Shown: in pieces, positions 11,985 through 21,044 of the stretch | How the letters are laid out: the number at the start of each line of letters is the position of its first letter | Position numbering within the stretch: position 1 is the first letter of the stretch | Virus record (IMG/VR): IMGVR_UViG_3300025151_000173 | Location: 1-31,810 of that record | Length of the DNA stretch: 31,810 nt | From: a virus | Strand: one strand, 5' to 3' | Translations under genes and position numbers: made by a program | Notes under the pieces: model-generated | The model's database searches: none | The model's input: only the letters and a program-made list of their open reading frames with translations | What the model was told of the DNA's origin: nothing

Positions 11985-12328
11985 TAATCATTCTCCAAAT
12001 TATTTTTCCACGTTTGCTCTAACAATCTGCCATGCGTATCAAGCTGGACTTTATGAATTCGCAATTCCTCGCCATGCTTTCTTTGCTCTTCTTTGATTTG
12101 TTGCAAGTCCTTCTCCATGCTTGTTTGCCGTTCTTTGATTCTAGCCACGCCGGCGTGATTGCTTAAAGCTAAATCATACAGCCTGGGCTGATCCCCTGAA
12201 TGATTGACCGCATTATTGGCTTGGGTCGCCTCTCGCTTTGCTCGCCATGCGTAATACGTTCCAACGGAAACAATCAATCCCATAAAAGCTTCAATTATGA
12301 CCTCCATGTCCAATGTGTTTTCAATCAT
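11984..12328 (-). CDS. Membrane-anchored coiled-coil protein, holin-like candidate
   Basis: 114 aa. One TM helix (about 8-28, VIIEAFMGLIVSVGTYYAW), then a basic stop-transfer region (RAKREATQ) and a long heptad-rich coiled coil (RIKERQTSMEKDLQQIKEEQRKHGEELRIHKVQLDTHGRLLE). It resembles single-TM proteins next to phage endolysins that are annotated as holins or lysis regulators. Starts ATGA on the endopeptidase stop. Confidence 0.5.
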   Translation of the reverse strand: MIENTLDMEVIIEAFMGLIVSVGTYYAWRAKREATQANNAVNHSGDQPRLYDLALSNHAGVARIKERQTSMEKDLQQIKEEQRKHGEELRIHKVQLDTHGRLLEQTWKNNLEND

Positions 12329-12855
12329 CTTTGCCAGTCGGCGTTTTTGCCTCTTGTGTCAATGTGTAAAAAATTTGCTTTTGAGTAACAACCAACCCCA
12401 CCTTTAAAGAGTCCGTCCTTTCTTGCTCCAAGTGCGACTCGGTAAAGTTCTGCAACTGGTTTTTGTGGGCTAGTGCAATCCATAGCCTTGCCTTCTTTGT
12501 GCTGGCTCAATGGTGCGCCACCAATTGCCGCGTTGTATCGTTCGCTCCGGTAAACACTCAACAAGCGGATTGGAGCGTTCAATCGGTCGCGTAATTCGTC
12601 AGCAAGTAAAGCAAGTTGGTATATGTTTGCCCATAATCTTTTCGGGGGTGATCCGTTCAATCCATATCCTTTGCTTGCCGTGTTGTTATGACTTGCCCCT
12701 GGGTATAAAAATTCCTTGTATCCGAAATGTTTTATTCCTAGTTTTCTGAACCCTTCGCAAAACGTCTCCGCATTTGCCGCAATATGCCGAACGTCCGTTC
12801 GCTTGCTTCGACGGCGAAACAATCTTGCCAATAGGCTCTTTATTTTGCTGAACAC
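12325..12855 (-). CDS. Endolysin: M15-family peptidoglycan peptidase
   Basis: 176 aa. SVYRSERYNAAIGGAPLSQHKEGKAMD gives the H-x6-D pair (H119, D126), and NFLHIDTRG gives the H-x-D pair (H164, D166). Together these are the zinc ligands and base of M15 D-Ala/L,D-type peptidases. The N-terminus is a basic amphipathic stretch (KIKSLLARLFRRRSKR) without a clear signal peptide, so export would need a holin. Predicted to cleave peptidoglycan cross-links at lysis. Confidence 0.75.
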   Translation of the reverse strand: MFSKIKSLLARLFRRRSKRTDVRHIAANAETFCEGFRKLGIKHFGYKEFLYPGASHNNTASKGYGLNGSPPKRLWANIYQLALLADELRDRLNAPIRLLSVYRSERYNAAIGGAPLSQHKEGKAMDCTSPQKPVAELYRVALGARKDGLFKGGVGCYSKANFLHIDTRGKNADWQR

Positions 12856-12877
12856 ACCTTGAGGGAATTAAAGTGTG

Positions 12878-13072
12878 TTATTGCTTGGGATGCATCCAAA
12901 CTCCAGCTCCAACTCGTCTGGACAAAACATCAACCTCCACTCCAATCACTTTTCTATTCCCAAGAATAGTTGATGGGTTGGAAACTGATGCTTTCAAATT
13001 GTTTGAATTAACTCCCGAACAGTTCGCGAGAAATAACACCGCAACAGATAAAAATAAAAGTTTGGTTTTCAT
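12878..13072 (-). CDS. Small lipoprotein, possible spanin-type lysis protein
   Basis: 64 aa. N-terminal KTKLLFLSVAVLFLANCSG is a lipoprotein signal: basic start, hydrophobic core, cysteine at residue 18. The -1 asparagine (LANC) is unusual for a lipobox. The mature part is about 46 residues. Its position beside the endolysin suggests an outer-membrane spanin or similar lysis accessory protein, and thus a Gram-negative-type host (inference). Starts ATGA on the upstream gene. Confidence 0.5.
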   Translation of the reverse strand: MKTKLLFLSVAVLFLANCSGVNSNNLKASVSNPSTILGNRKVIGVEVDVLSRRVGAGVWMHPKQ

Positions 13073-13284
13073 GGATGAGTCCTTTCCAGTTTTGTTTTGT
13101 TAAGCTTGGAGAATATAACTTCAACCAGCATTAATGCACCTGCGATAATCACCGCAACAGTGGCATCAATCTGGTCATTTGTTACGGCTAAAACAGGAGC
13201 GATTGCCAATCCTAGTTTTAACAGTTGCCGTTTTCCCCATCCTTCGATGAGGCTCGTTATACCTTTGCGGATTAATGCTTTCAT
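13069..13284 (-). CDS. Small membrane protein, holin-like candidate
   Basis: 71 aa from ATG 13284; the longer frame from 13455 has a non-coding-looking N-terminus. An amphipathic basic start (KALIRKGITSLIEGWGKRQLL) is followed by hydrophobic segments KLGLAIAPVLAV and ATVAVIIAGALMLVEVIFSKL separated by TNDQID, giving one or two TM helices. A holin is plausible from size and place. The gap 13285-13432 upstream holds no gene. Confidence 0.5.
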   Translation of the reverse strand: MKALIRKGITSLIEGWGKRQLLKLGLAIAPVLAVTNDQIDATVAVIIAGALMLVEVIFSKLNKTKLERTHP

Positions 13285-13432
13285 AATTTTCGGTTCTCTT
13301 GGTTGGTGGTTTCTGAATCCCCGGCGATGGATAAAACTTTTCATTATAATCCTTGTGCAATAAGCAAACTGCAAGCCACAAGGTATAGCCAAGGGCTTTG
13401 CAGGGTAAAACTTGCTGTTAAGAAAAATGCAA

Positions 13433-13792
13433 TCATGGGTCAATACCCGGCTCAATTATTTCATTTGCTGGATCATTAGTGTCAGACGGGAGCCAGCCAT
13501 TATTCTCAACCTCGGATATGGTAAGTTTTGCCCTTGCGTCTAGCCTCGATTGTATGTCTGTTGGAACGTCTACCAGTTCCAAACAAGTTACATCAATAGG
13601 AACAATATATTCATCCTTGTCAGGATGTTTTTTAGGTATTGCCCAACAATCCGCATTGTAGCCTTCAATCCCTCCTTCTGATGCAGGTCGGCTTGCTAGC
13701 TGATGGCACAAATCACAAGCCGCTTGTGCCTCTAATAGTGCATTTTCCCCGGTGTAATAAAGGAAATAATTTTCCGGCGTTTCGTTTTCCAT
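13433..13792 (-). CDS. Hypothetical tail-fibre-associated protein
   Basis: 119 aa from ATG 13792, overlapping the fibre stop as TGATG. Acidic (NETPENYFLYYTGENALLEAQAACDLCHQL .. GYNADCWAIPKKHPDKDEYIVPIDVTCLELVDVP). Contains CDLC and two more cysteines. It could be a fibre assembly chaperone or minor tail protein. Not recognised. Confidence 0.5.
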   Translation of the reverse strand: MENETPENYFLYYTGENALLEAQAACDLCHQLASRPASEGGIEGYNADCWAIPKKHPDKDEYIVPIDVTCLELVDVPTDIQSRLDARAKLTISEVENNGWLPSDTNDPANEIIEPGIDP

Positions 13793-14724
13793 CAGTATCC
13801 TAATCCAGTTGTTGAGCAAGTTGCGTCTACATTGTGTCGTTTGCACATTTGCAAAATCAAGGATTCAACTTGTGTATTTGTTATGTCCGATTCCGTGGCG
13901 TCAAATAAAATAACCTCGGCAATGTAACCATCTACGGCATTAGTTTCTAAAGGATGGTTACCGACAAAGAAAGGAGCGGTTACCGTTGGGTCTTTTGCAT
14001 ACGCCGTCGAAGCTGTTGTCTTTTTGTCTGACTTCATAAACAGCGTTGGTTTATTAGTATCAGACGGTAATCTCACCCCGCTTACCTGATCATAATTTGT
14101 TCCGGGGTTGTCATATTGATTATAAGTTCCGCTGATCCAGTTGGTCGTATATTTGTAAGATGATGTCGGTGCGTAAGCCCAAATTACGCGATTCTCTTTT
14201 GGACTTGCCGCATTTATGTTATAAAGAATCCATTGGCGGTCAGTGTCCCAATCTGTATTTCCAGCTTGGCCGCATAAGCCTTGAGTGGTTCCGTAAGTTG
14301 TTTGATACATGGCAACCAAAACAAGAGGAGAATCAATGTTCCGATCTGTGTCGCTTCCACAAAATAAGCCGGTTTTAGTTCCGCTTCTTTTAAACTCTAT
14401 TATCCCTTCGTCAAAGCAATGTTCTCCGGCTGATCCTCCGGCTCCGTCTGTTTTTCGGTTGTGAGCATGAAAGGCATTTGTATCGCCATCATGTCCACTT
14501 CCCGGGCTGTAATAATATGGTTGATCCGCCGCTGTTGATTGTGACAGCGTCCAATCCTCGCTAGGAACTTTGCCTGTCCATCTTGATCGCCAATTAGAAA
14601 CTTTATAACTGCCATCCACGTCAAGCGAGTCGGTTAAGGTAGCGTCCCACCAAGCTACTGGCTGATTGCCATAAAATTCGTAACCGTATGGGGTGCTGGA
14701 ACTGGCGGCGATTCCTGCAAACAT
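13792..14724 (-). CDS. Tail fibre/receptor-binding protein with LamG-like domain
   Basis: 310 aa. QPVAWWDATLTDSLD (21-35) and, near the end, VDGYIAEVILFDATESDITNTQVESLI are the opening and closing strands of concanavalin/LamG-like jelly-roll domains in phage fibres, which bind glycans. The glycine-, aspartate- and aromatic-rich body fits a surface protein. It starts TAATG on the previous fibre gene and is the last large tail gene before lysis. Predicted adhesin at the tail tip. Confidence 0.6.
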   Translation of the reverse strand: MFAGIAASSSTPYGYEFYGNQPVAWWDATLTDSLDVDGSYKVSNWRSRWTGKVPSEDWTLSQSTAADQPYYYSPGSGHDGDTNAFHAHNRKTDGAGGSAGEHCFDEGIIEFKRSGTKTGLFCGSDTDRNIDSPLVLVAMYQTTYGTTQGLCGQAGNTDWDTDRQWILYNINAASPKENRVIWAYAPTSSYKYTTNWISGTYNQYDNPGTNYDQVSGVRLPSDTNKPTLFMKSDKKTTASTAYAKDPTVTAPFFVGNHPLETNAVDGYIAEVILFDATESDITNTQVESLILQMCKRHNVDATCSTTGLGY

Positions 14725-16655
14725 TAGGTTGTTAAGTCTCCAATTAAATCAAACTCGGATGCACCACTGCCTTTTGTAATGCATATCAAGGTGGCGGCTG
14801 AGTATTGGTAGGCGAGTTTTAATTTTGAACCTACTGAGTTAATTGTAACACCGGAAGCCGCCGAGATTGTAACTCCACCAGCACCTTTACGAAAAAGCGT
14901 GACCACATCACCCGGTTCAAATGTATTATCGGGAACAGTTACCGTGACGGTTGATGCGTTGTTTAGTCGAACCGTCTTTCGAGCATCACCAGCAACTAAG
15001 GTATAAGTTGTTCCGGTTTGGTCGTTTTTGGCAGTAAGTAAATTGCTGTTAAGTTGCGTTAAAGTAACTGCATCCTGGTTGCTTGATGCATCGGATAAAT
15101 TATTGATCTGACTATAATTGGCATCCATCGCGCCCCCCAGCGTGAGACTACCAGTCATCGTGCCACCGGACTTCATTAAAGCCCCAGCCGCTGAGACGTT
15201 AGTTGCATCAGTTACGTCTGCACCGGATTCGATTGCGTCCAACTTTGTCTTGTCTCCATTCGCAAAAGCTCCTTCGGATGGCTTGACTTGCAGTGTTGAA
15301 ATGGTGACCCCCTTTACCCCTGCCAAATCGGTTAGCTCACTATCCATTAACGCGCCAGCGTTTGTAACACTAGTATTATTGGTTACGTCCGCCCCAGTTG
15401 CGATACCGTCCAGCTTTGTCTTGTCTCCATTTGCGAAAGCCCCTTCCGAAGGTTGAGCTTGCTTGGCATCAAGTTGTGTTTGAATAGCTGAAGTGACTCC
15501 ATCCAAATATCCAAGCTCCGTTGATGTGACCGCGGACACCTCAATTTTTCCTGAAGCATTAGAAGCCAATGCCCTAGATGCAGTCAGATCCTCGGTGTCA
15601 ATGGTTGTTGCCGCTCCTGTAATCGTTGCTTGGGCACCAAGATTTGTTCTTGCCGTCGATGCGTTTGCCAAGTCGCTGAGATTGTTTGCCGCTAATAACT
15701 GCCCAGTTCCGGTTTCTGTAATCTCGTCCCAGTTTGCCGCGCCAGCTCCGTTTGCCATTAACAAGAACGCACTTGGCGTTGATGTGTTTATCCACAAAGT
15801 GCCAACTCCATAGCCATCGTTCGTGTCATCATTGACGGTCGGATTGCTCCCGCTCGTAACAATCTGCGGAAAAATTGCGTGAATGGAAGATCCGTTTAAG
15901 TCGTTTGGATCAACTGCCGGAAATGCTCTAAGCGTTCCGCGATACAACGCACTGGACGCATTCTTTACCGTTAGAGTTAAATCCCCTGGATCTTTTTTTG
16001 ATAAATGAGCAAGAAGCCCAGCCCCGTTCAATGCAAGCGAAGCAGTTAATCCTCCAAAGCTCCCACTTGTGACAGTTGACCACGCACTTTCAGCAATTGA
16101 AGCCACTGGTTTTTCTGCCAAATTGATTAACCATAAAGCTCGCTCAGAACTTGAGCCGGTCTTGACCACTGTTACTTCGCCAATTGCCGGCGGTGTTGCT
16201 CCGTCACAATCAAAAGAAGGATTGGTCCCTGGGGCTCCGTTGTTTTGCAATCGCACATAAAAAGACAGTTCCGAATCATCATCGCCCGCCCTCCAAACAT
16301 CGCATCCCCCTGCCGTCTCCATTGCGTCCAGTCGATTCAATGCGGAAGAAAGTGTTTCTGCCGTTAATGTTTCAATTGAAAGCTCCCCGCTTGTATCCGA
16401 TCCATAAGTAACCGTTAATTTGCCGCCTGTTGGTTTAGCTCTTGGAACACCAATGTCCAAACTCACGTTTGCAGTCAATATGGTGTTGGCTGTTACGGCT
16501 CTAGTCTGAGGGTTGACGTTAACGCTAAACACTTCCACCGATTCAGTTGCACCAGCTTCAGCGTTGAAGAATTCGTCCAGTGAGGCAATGCGCCTTGCCG
16601 TGAAATCCTCGTAAAGGACTCCAGTTCTGTCGTCAATTATAAGCCGTCTTGCCAT
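14724..16655 (-). CDS. Tail fibre protein with internal repeats
   Basis: 643 aa. N-terminal attachment-like part, then fibre elements: NNLSDLANASTARTNLG (324-340, the linker common in phage fibres), TELGYLDGVTSAIQTQLDAKQ (379-399), and two tandem PSEGAFANGDKTKLD .. GADVT .. AGALM units at about 402-437 and 459-494. The C-terminal domain (from about 545) is beta-rich. TELGYLDGVTS and KLD repeats are typical of trimeric fibre shafts. The gene ends TAATG on the adhesin. Confidence 0.7.
   Translation of the reverse strand: MARRLIIDDRTGVLYEDFTARRIASLDEFFNAEAGATESVEVFSVNVNPQTRAVTANTILTANVSLDIGVPRAKPTGGKLTVTYGSDTSGELSIETLTAETLSSALNRLDAMETAGGCDVWRAGDDDSELSFYVRLQNNGAPGTNPSFDCDGATPPAIGEVTVVKTGSSSERALWLINLAEKPVASIAESAWSTVTSGSFGGLTASLALNGAGLLAHLSKKDPGDLTLTVKNASSALYRGTLRAFPAVDPNDLNGSSIHAIFPQIVTSGSNPTVNDDTNDGYGVGTLWINTSTPSAFLLMANGAGAANWDEITETGTGQLLAANNLSDLANASTARTNLGAQATITGAATTIDTEDLTASRALASNASGKIEVSAVTSTELGYLDGVTSAIQTQLDAKQAQPSEGAFANGDKTKLDGIATGADVTNNTSVTNAGALMDSELTDLAGVKGVTISTLQVKPSEGAFANGDKTKLDAIESGADVTDATNVSAAGALMKSGGTMTGSLTLGGAMDANYSQINNLSDASSNQDAVTLTQLNSNLLTAKNDQTGTTYTLVAGDARKTVRLNNASTVTVTVPDNTFEPGDVVTLFRKGAGGVTISAASGVTINSVGSKLKLAYQYSAATLICITKGSGASEFDLIGDLTT
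15175..15452 (-). repeat. Internal repeat in the fibre gene (two units, 171-bp period)
   Basis: Units near 15350-15452 and 15175-15281 encode PSEGAFANGDKTKLD-x-I-x-x-GADVT-x6-9-AGALM. DNA is similar with mainly third-position changes, so the duplication is not recent and is kept at protein level. Probably shaft-repeat units that set fibre length. Confidence 0.6.
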
Positions 16656-16657
16656 GT

Positions 16658-17707
16658 TTATCCTTGGGAAATCAATTTAATATTGTAAGCCTTTGCCGCT
16701 GTTGCACTCCATGTTGTAAAATAAATACGAGCATGTTGAGCAAACAAATCCGTTCCGCTAATAATCTGATCCTGATCAGTATCCAAATCCGTTATAGTTG
16801 AAACAGCGTCCCTCCAGTTTGTGTTGTCATTACTCATTTGGATTTTAGGTGCAACACTAGCCCCAGGGTCTTGGCATCTTATATCGACAACAAAACGTCC
16901 ACGGACTGTCATTGAATCACTTGCACCAGTTAGCAATCCGCTGGCGTTTGTCGTTGCCAAATCTTCGCTGTCTAGATTTACTCCACTTGTGCTTGAAGTG
17001 CTTGCGGAACTTGAAGCCACTGCAATTTGCACAAGCTCGGTTCCATCAATGCCTCCTCTGATTGGTGATATATGAAAGTCGGACGCATCACTCGCAGTTG
17101 TGACCCAAGCCAATTGTCGTTTACAATTAATCCTATCAGTGAAGGTCAGGGTTCCCGATGAAGAAGTTGCGGTAATCTGAGTGTGAGCGGCTGAACTGTT
17201 CCAATCAGTGTTGTCTGTCGGACTCGTTGTTCCTGTTTGTGCGTCATTAATAGCGGATGCCAAGTTGTCGGCAGTTGCCGCTGTTGATGCCCCTATCTTA
17301 ACTTGCCCTGGAGAGGAAACGCTGGTCTTAAAAGTATAAACAGTGGTGAATCCTGTTAGCCCGATTGTGAATGTTTCCCCGTCTGCTGGGTTTGTTGTTA
17401 TCTTGCAACTACCAGTTGCCGCTGTTCCGTCATTGCTAAATATCGAGCCAATGCCATTCAACGCCGCACTCCATTTTGCTAGGTAAAGATGGGACCAAGC
17501 AGTTGTGGAAAGTTGCTCAACTTTGCCCTCACCAGACCCAGGGTTCAATTGCACATAATCAGCGGTGGAATCAGATGTTTTCCGACCATACAAATTGATT
17601 GTTCCATCATCATTCGTTGCAGTACTTCGACAGTAAATAAACTGCCCAGCAGTGTGTGAGTTGGTGAAGAAAGTGTCCCCTGTGAATTTTGTGGTGTGGA
17701 CTGGCAT
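16658..17707 (-). CDS. Tail/baseplate structural protein
   Basis: 349 aa, Thr/Ser/Ala-rich and beta-rich. The middle (NPADGETFTIGLTGFTTVYTFKTSVSSPGQVKIGASTAATADNLASAIND) has the pattern of a domain common in phage tail and baseplate proteins (ADGDTFTIG .. YTF .. NLAAAIN). Two nt separate it from the fibre gene. Likely tail tip or adaptor for the fibre. Confidence 0.5.
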   Translation of the reverse strand: MPVHTTKFTGDTFFTNSHTAGQFIYCRSTATNDDGTINLYGRKTSDSTADYVQLNPGSGEGKVEQLSTTAWSHLYLAKWSAALNGIGSIFSNDGTAATGSCKITTNPADGETFTIGLTGFTTVYTFKTSVSSPGQVKIGASTAATADNLASAINDAQTGTTSPTDNTDWNSSAAHTQITATSSSGTLTFTDRINCKRQLAWVTTASDASDFHISPIRGGIDGTELVQIAVASSSASTSSTSGVNLDSEDLATTNASGLLTGASDSMTVRGRFVVDIRCQDPGASVAPKIQMSNDNTNWRDAVSTITDLDTDQDQIISGTDLFAQHARIYFTTWSATAAKAYNIKLISQG

Positions 17708-17746
17708 CTTGCTAATATTTTAAACGATGTTAATGGGCGCGATAGA

Positions 17747-18007
17747 CTAATCCGGCAAATATACGAGGACTGGAATCTTCATGTCTAGCTTGTTTAATGT
17801 GTGCAAAGCGGAGAGCCTATGTTTCCCGTCACGCAATATTGGCACATATCCGCTCCTTAAAAAGATTTTGGCTGGATGATTTTCTTGCCATCCGTTTTCC
17901 ATTAAAGAATCTTCCAAGCTCTTGTTCTTTGTTAGTCCTTTTGGTCTGTTTGCGAGTTCCCAAATAATTCTTGCGGGTATCTCAGGGCATGAAATCTGCT
18001 TTTCCAT
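17747..18007 (-). CDS. Small ParB/Srx-fold protein
   Basis: 86 aa. VPILRDGKHRLSALHTLNKLDMKIPVLVYLPD (55-86) carries the DGxHR motif (60-64) of ParB/sulfiredoxin-fold proteins, where it binds nucleotide. N-terminal ParB helices and the HTH are absent, leaving a minimal domain. Located between two tail genes, where a DNA-partition role makes no obvious sense. CTPase, nuclease or phosphotransfer activity cannot be judged from sequence. Confidence 0.6.
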   Translation of the reverse strand: MEKQISCPEIPARIIWELANRPKGLTKNKSLEDSLMENGWQENHPAKIFLRSGYVPILRDGKHRLSALHTLNKLDMKIPVLVYLPD

Positions 18008-18016
18008 ATTGTCGAA

Positions 18017-19078
18017 TTATGCACCAACAACAGGTTCAACGCCTGGACGGTTAGCATCTGCCGCGGCGACAATTGTGGGAGGTTCAGAATCTTGCACATC
18101 GGTATATGGCGAAAGCAATATTCCCTCCCGTTGCGCCCATATTGGTCCTTCCAAAAACCACCGGAATCCATTGTGAAAATTTGTTGGCGTTGATTCCCAT
18201 CCCTCAATTAATCCCATACTATTTAAATAGATATATCCAGCGGGGATGTAAGTTGTCGTCTCCGTTTCTGTTGGAGGAGCTTCATCAGTTTGCACAACAA
18301 ACTCCGATGCGGAATAGATGTATTTCCTCTGAGTAATTGGAACAAGTATTCCGCTCTCGGTAGGATATCCGCTTATTGTTTTGGCATTGCCATCTGCTAC
18401 CATGTTCCCAGATGTTCCGCCCGCGTTGCTTTCGGATAGATTGTGTGAATGTGAATCGTAAGAACCCTCTCCAGATCCACCTGAAGCCGTGTCGGTTTGT
18501 CCTTCAACGTGCAACCGATGATGGGCTTTGAAAGCATATTCCGAGCCATCCCATGTCGCGCCGCCAGCCCTATAGTTCATCACTGACCAAGTAACTTTTA
18601 AATAAATATAATTGCCGCTTAAATTGGTAAGTTCCAAAGTTGGAGGAGTGTCGCTTGATAAATACGTCCCAGATATTTTTGGTTCATATGCCCATTGGTT
18701 AATTGTCTGATGGGCTTGATGGCTTATTCCTGAAGCATCAGACCCAAAATGCGATGCATAAACATAGCCAGTCCTTATTGCCAATTTTGTTTTCGATGAA
18801 TGACCATGAGCCGCAAATCCTTGTGGACTGTTTGCGTCTCTATCGGAGGAATTTTCAATGCCGGCTAATGGCGTTTGATCTCCATAAAAGATTGTTGGAT
18901 GGAATTGCGGAAGTCGTTCGTAGTCTTTTGGCTGAAATCGTTTTCCTTCCGGCGTTTCAATGATCCCTGGTCCCGGCAACAATCGTTCCCTTTTCATCCA
19001 GTCGTGTAACTCTTGGAGCTGGCGTTCGTGAATCTTCCAGCCTCCTTCAGGGCGTTCTGGCGTTTTTTCTCCAGGCAT
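18017..19078 (-). CDS. Tail structural protein
   Basis: 353 aa. The N-terminus is charged and proline-rich (PGEKTPERPEGGWKIHERQLQELHDWM). The body is beta-rich, with several histidine clusters (HGHSSKTKL, SHQAHQT, SYDSHSHNLSES) that could bind metal, as HxH motifs do in fibre proteins. The C-terminus is proline-rich. No family recognised. Place in the operon suggests tail tip or baseplate. Confidence 0.5.
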   Translation of the reverse strand: MPGEKTPERPEGGWKIHERQLQELHDWMKRERLLPGPGIIETPEGKRFQPKDYERLPQFHPTIFYGDQTPLAGIENSSDRDANSPQGFAAHGHSSKTKLAIRTGYVYASHFGSDASGISHQAHQTINQWAYEPKISGTYLSSDTPPTLELTNLSGNYIYLKVTWSVMNYRAGGATWDGSEYAFKAHHRLHVEGQTDTASGGSGEGSYDSHSHNLSESNAGGTSGNMVADGNAKTISGYPTESGILVPITQRKYIYSASEFVVQTDEAPPTETETTTYIPAGYIYLNSMGLIEGWESTPTNFHNGFRWFLEGPIWAQREGILLSPYTDVQDSEPPTIVAAADANRPGVEPVVGA

Positions 19079-19081
19079 TGT

Positions 19082-19747
19082 TTACAAATTAGATTGAAGA
19101 AACGTCTCCCAGGTTTCGGTTACGGTAAAAACATTGCCAACTTCCGTATAGCTAAACGAGCCGTCCGGTATCGTTTCCACATAGTCTTTGTTTAAAACCA
19201 ATAACTCCGCTTTGGGTCCTTCTCCGCTATCTTTTTTTAATGGCTTTGGGACTGGCAAAAATCCTTTTGCAGTTATTCCGCCAATTAAATTCTGTGAGGT
19301 CGGTCTTGTGTCAGAAGTATACCGAACGGTAACTTGCCCGCCGATATATGAATACCAAGTTGGCATTTCTTTTTCATTGTTTGGAAATTTGTCGATTCTG
19401 AACGACAACCAATTCCCAGTGAAAGAATATTCCGGCGTTGTTGTTTCTTGATCTTGATTGACTTGCCCTTCCGAGCTTTGTTGTTCTATTCCTTCAAATC
19501 TTAAAATGGCTGTGGAATAACCATACTCATCCTCCTTGACGCTTGGAGCCTTGACCAACACGCAGTGATTAAAATCGGCAATTGGGCACTCTTCACCTTT
19601 TGGCCAATCTTTAAGAAACCTTCCAGTGGTGTGAGTTGGTCCACGATATTTTAATTCCACATGGTCAAGTCCCTCTCTTGAAGAACCAAAAGAAGTGCCA
19701 CGTTGTTGCTTCCAATCCTGACTGCCTTTAAATGTTGGAGTTGGCAT
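19082..19747 (-). CDS. Hypothetical tail protein after the tape measure
   Basis: 221 aa, beta-rich and acidic (PTPTFKGSQDWKQQRGTSFGSSREGLDHVELKYRGPT .. TGNWLSFRIDKFPNNEKEMPTWYSYIGGQVTVRYTSDTRPT). The slot directly after the tape measure in siphovirus tails usually holds the distal tail protein or tail-tip hub; no specific family is recognised. Confidence 0.5.
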   Translation of the reverse strand: MPTPTFKGSQDWKQQRGTSFGSSREGLDHVELKYRGPTHTTGRFLKDWPKGEECPIADFNHCVLVKAPSVKEDEYGYSTAILRFEGIEQQSSEGQVNQDQETTTPEYSFTGNWLSFRIDKFPNNEKEMPTWYSYIGGQVTVRYTSDTRPTSQNLIGGITAKGFLPVPKPLKKDSGEGPKAELLVLNKDYVETIPDGSFSYTEVGNVFTVTETWETFLQSNL

Positions 19748-19752
19748 AATGA

Positions 19753-21042
19753 TTAACGGTCTTGGGTGTTGTCGATGAGTTCACCAAGCTTTGAATTAAA
19801 TTCTTTAACGGATGTCAACATGCTTTCCATCGTCCCTGTTTGTTTTTCCAATTGAAGTTGTTCCGGTGTTTTTCCTACAAAAGTCGCACCAAGCCCGGCA
19901 GTTTGCACAAACTGAGAAAAGCGTCCAGAAAGTGTTTCTTCTTCTTCTTTTCTTCCTCCAACCCGCATAATTTCCCTTTTCTTTTTTTGCCTTTCTTTAA
20001 AGTCTTCGATTGTTTCTGCAAAAGGATTTTCATTATCTGAATCTGCAAACGCTTTAGCGGTTCGCATTAAACCCCGTTCACCAATAAGGATGTCCATTTG
20101 TGATTTCTGGACGTCCCGACTTAATCCTTTATTAAACTCTTTTATGCTTTGCCCAAGTTTGCTTTTTTTTATCGCTTCTTTTTCCTGTGTTTCTCCTTCC
20201 AAAACTTCTTGAAGCGAAAGATCCCGGCCTTTTGTTGTCATTTTTTGCCCAAGAACTTCCTTCCGATAGATATTGGCCATTTCTTCATTGGAAAATTCCC
20301 CGGTGAACAAATTTTTTAAAGCCATGACGCCAACAAAAATTTTGCCATATTCTCTTTCCAACCAACTGTGTCCGCCTACCAAAAGATTTGCCGCCATTGC
20401 TGTGGTCGTGTTTTTAATTTCTGTTAATTTGTCACTGGCGTTTTCTAATGAGGCAACAGTTGCATTGGTCGCAACAGTCGCGGAATCCATCATTGTTTGG
20501 ATTCCAGTTGAGCCAGCTTGGAATAATGGGATTAAGTTTCTGACTTCCGTGTCCAATATCTTCATCAAAGAAGCCACTCCCTCAACTCCACCACCTGTTG
20601 CTTTGAACGCATCAGCAACGGCAAAGAACTGTTCCTTTAATCCCATTTGGCTTAGTTCTTCAGCATTCAATCCCAATTCCTTAAAAGCTTTTGCCGCCGC
20701 AGTCGTTGGACTTTGCAATGCTTCTCCAATTCTTCGCTGTAATCGCGTGAGGATCGCTTGTAAGCTTTCGAAATTCGTCCCGCTTAGTTCTGCCGCATGT
20801 GCTAGTTTTTGCACCTCCTCAGCAGTTATGCCGACACGTTTTGCAACTTTGCCAATCCTGTCAAATTTCTCAATGATTCCACCGACGACCATCGCGCCGC
20901 CCATTGTCGCAAATGCTCCCTTAAGCTTGCTTGCCATTGCACCCATTTGAGTGCCGGACTTCATAACGCGACCAGCCGCCCTCTGGAAATGTTTGTCGTC
21001 TCCAGTAAAAGTGGTGTGGAGCTTGGATGTTTTTGTCGCCAT
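19753..21042 (-). CDS. Tail tape measure protein
   Basis: 429 aa. Small-residue-rich helical start (MKSGTQMGAMASKLKGAFATMGGAMVVGGIIEKF, about 28-61), then RIGKVAKRVGITAEEVQKLAHAAELSG and GTNFESLQAILTRLQRRIGEAL, both typical tape-measure segments, then long charged helices and a coiled-coil end. At about 1.5 angstrom per residue it would set a tail near 60-65 nm, short for a siphovirus (calculation from length only). It is the longest helical protein in the tail block and lies after G/GT and one basic protein. Confidence 0.75.
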   Translation of the reverse strand: MATKTSKLHTTFTGDDKHFQRAAGRVMKSGTQMGAMASKLKGAFATMGGAMVVGGIIEKFDRIGKVAKRVGITAEEVQKLAHAAELSGTNFESLQAILTRLQRRIGEALQSPTTAAAKAFKELGLNAEELSQMGLKEQFFAVADAFKATGGGVEGVASLMKILDTEVRNLIPLFQAGSTGIQTMMDSATVATNATVASLENASDKLTEIKNTTTAMAANLLVGGHSWLEREYGKIFVGVMALKNLFTGEFSNEEMANIYRKEVLGQKMTTKGRDLSLQEVLEGETQEKEAIKKSKLGQSIKEFNKGLSRDVQKSQMDILIGERGLMRTAKAFADSDNENPFAETIEDFKERQKKKREIMRVGGRKEEEETLSGRFSQFVQTAGLGATFVGKTPEQLQLEKQTGTMESMLTSVKEFNSKLGELIDNTQDR

Positions 21043-21044
21043 TG

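Noticed and set aside
13310-13331. Seventh T-arm remnant (CTGAATCCCCGGCG) in the lysis-region gap
   Set aside because: Only the 3' half matches; the GCCGGG strand of the stem is missing.
15118-15813. Plus-strand ORFs of 106-112 aa with repeats
   Set aside because: Shadows of the repetitive fibre gene on the minus strand.
20273-20950. 225-aa plus-strand ORF
   Set aside because: Antisense shadow of the tape measure gene, with low-complexity composition expected from reversed Ala/Lys codons.
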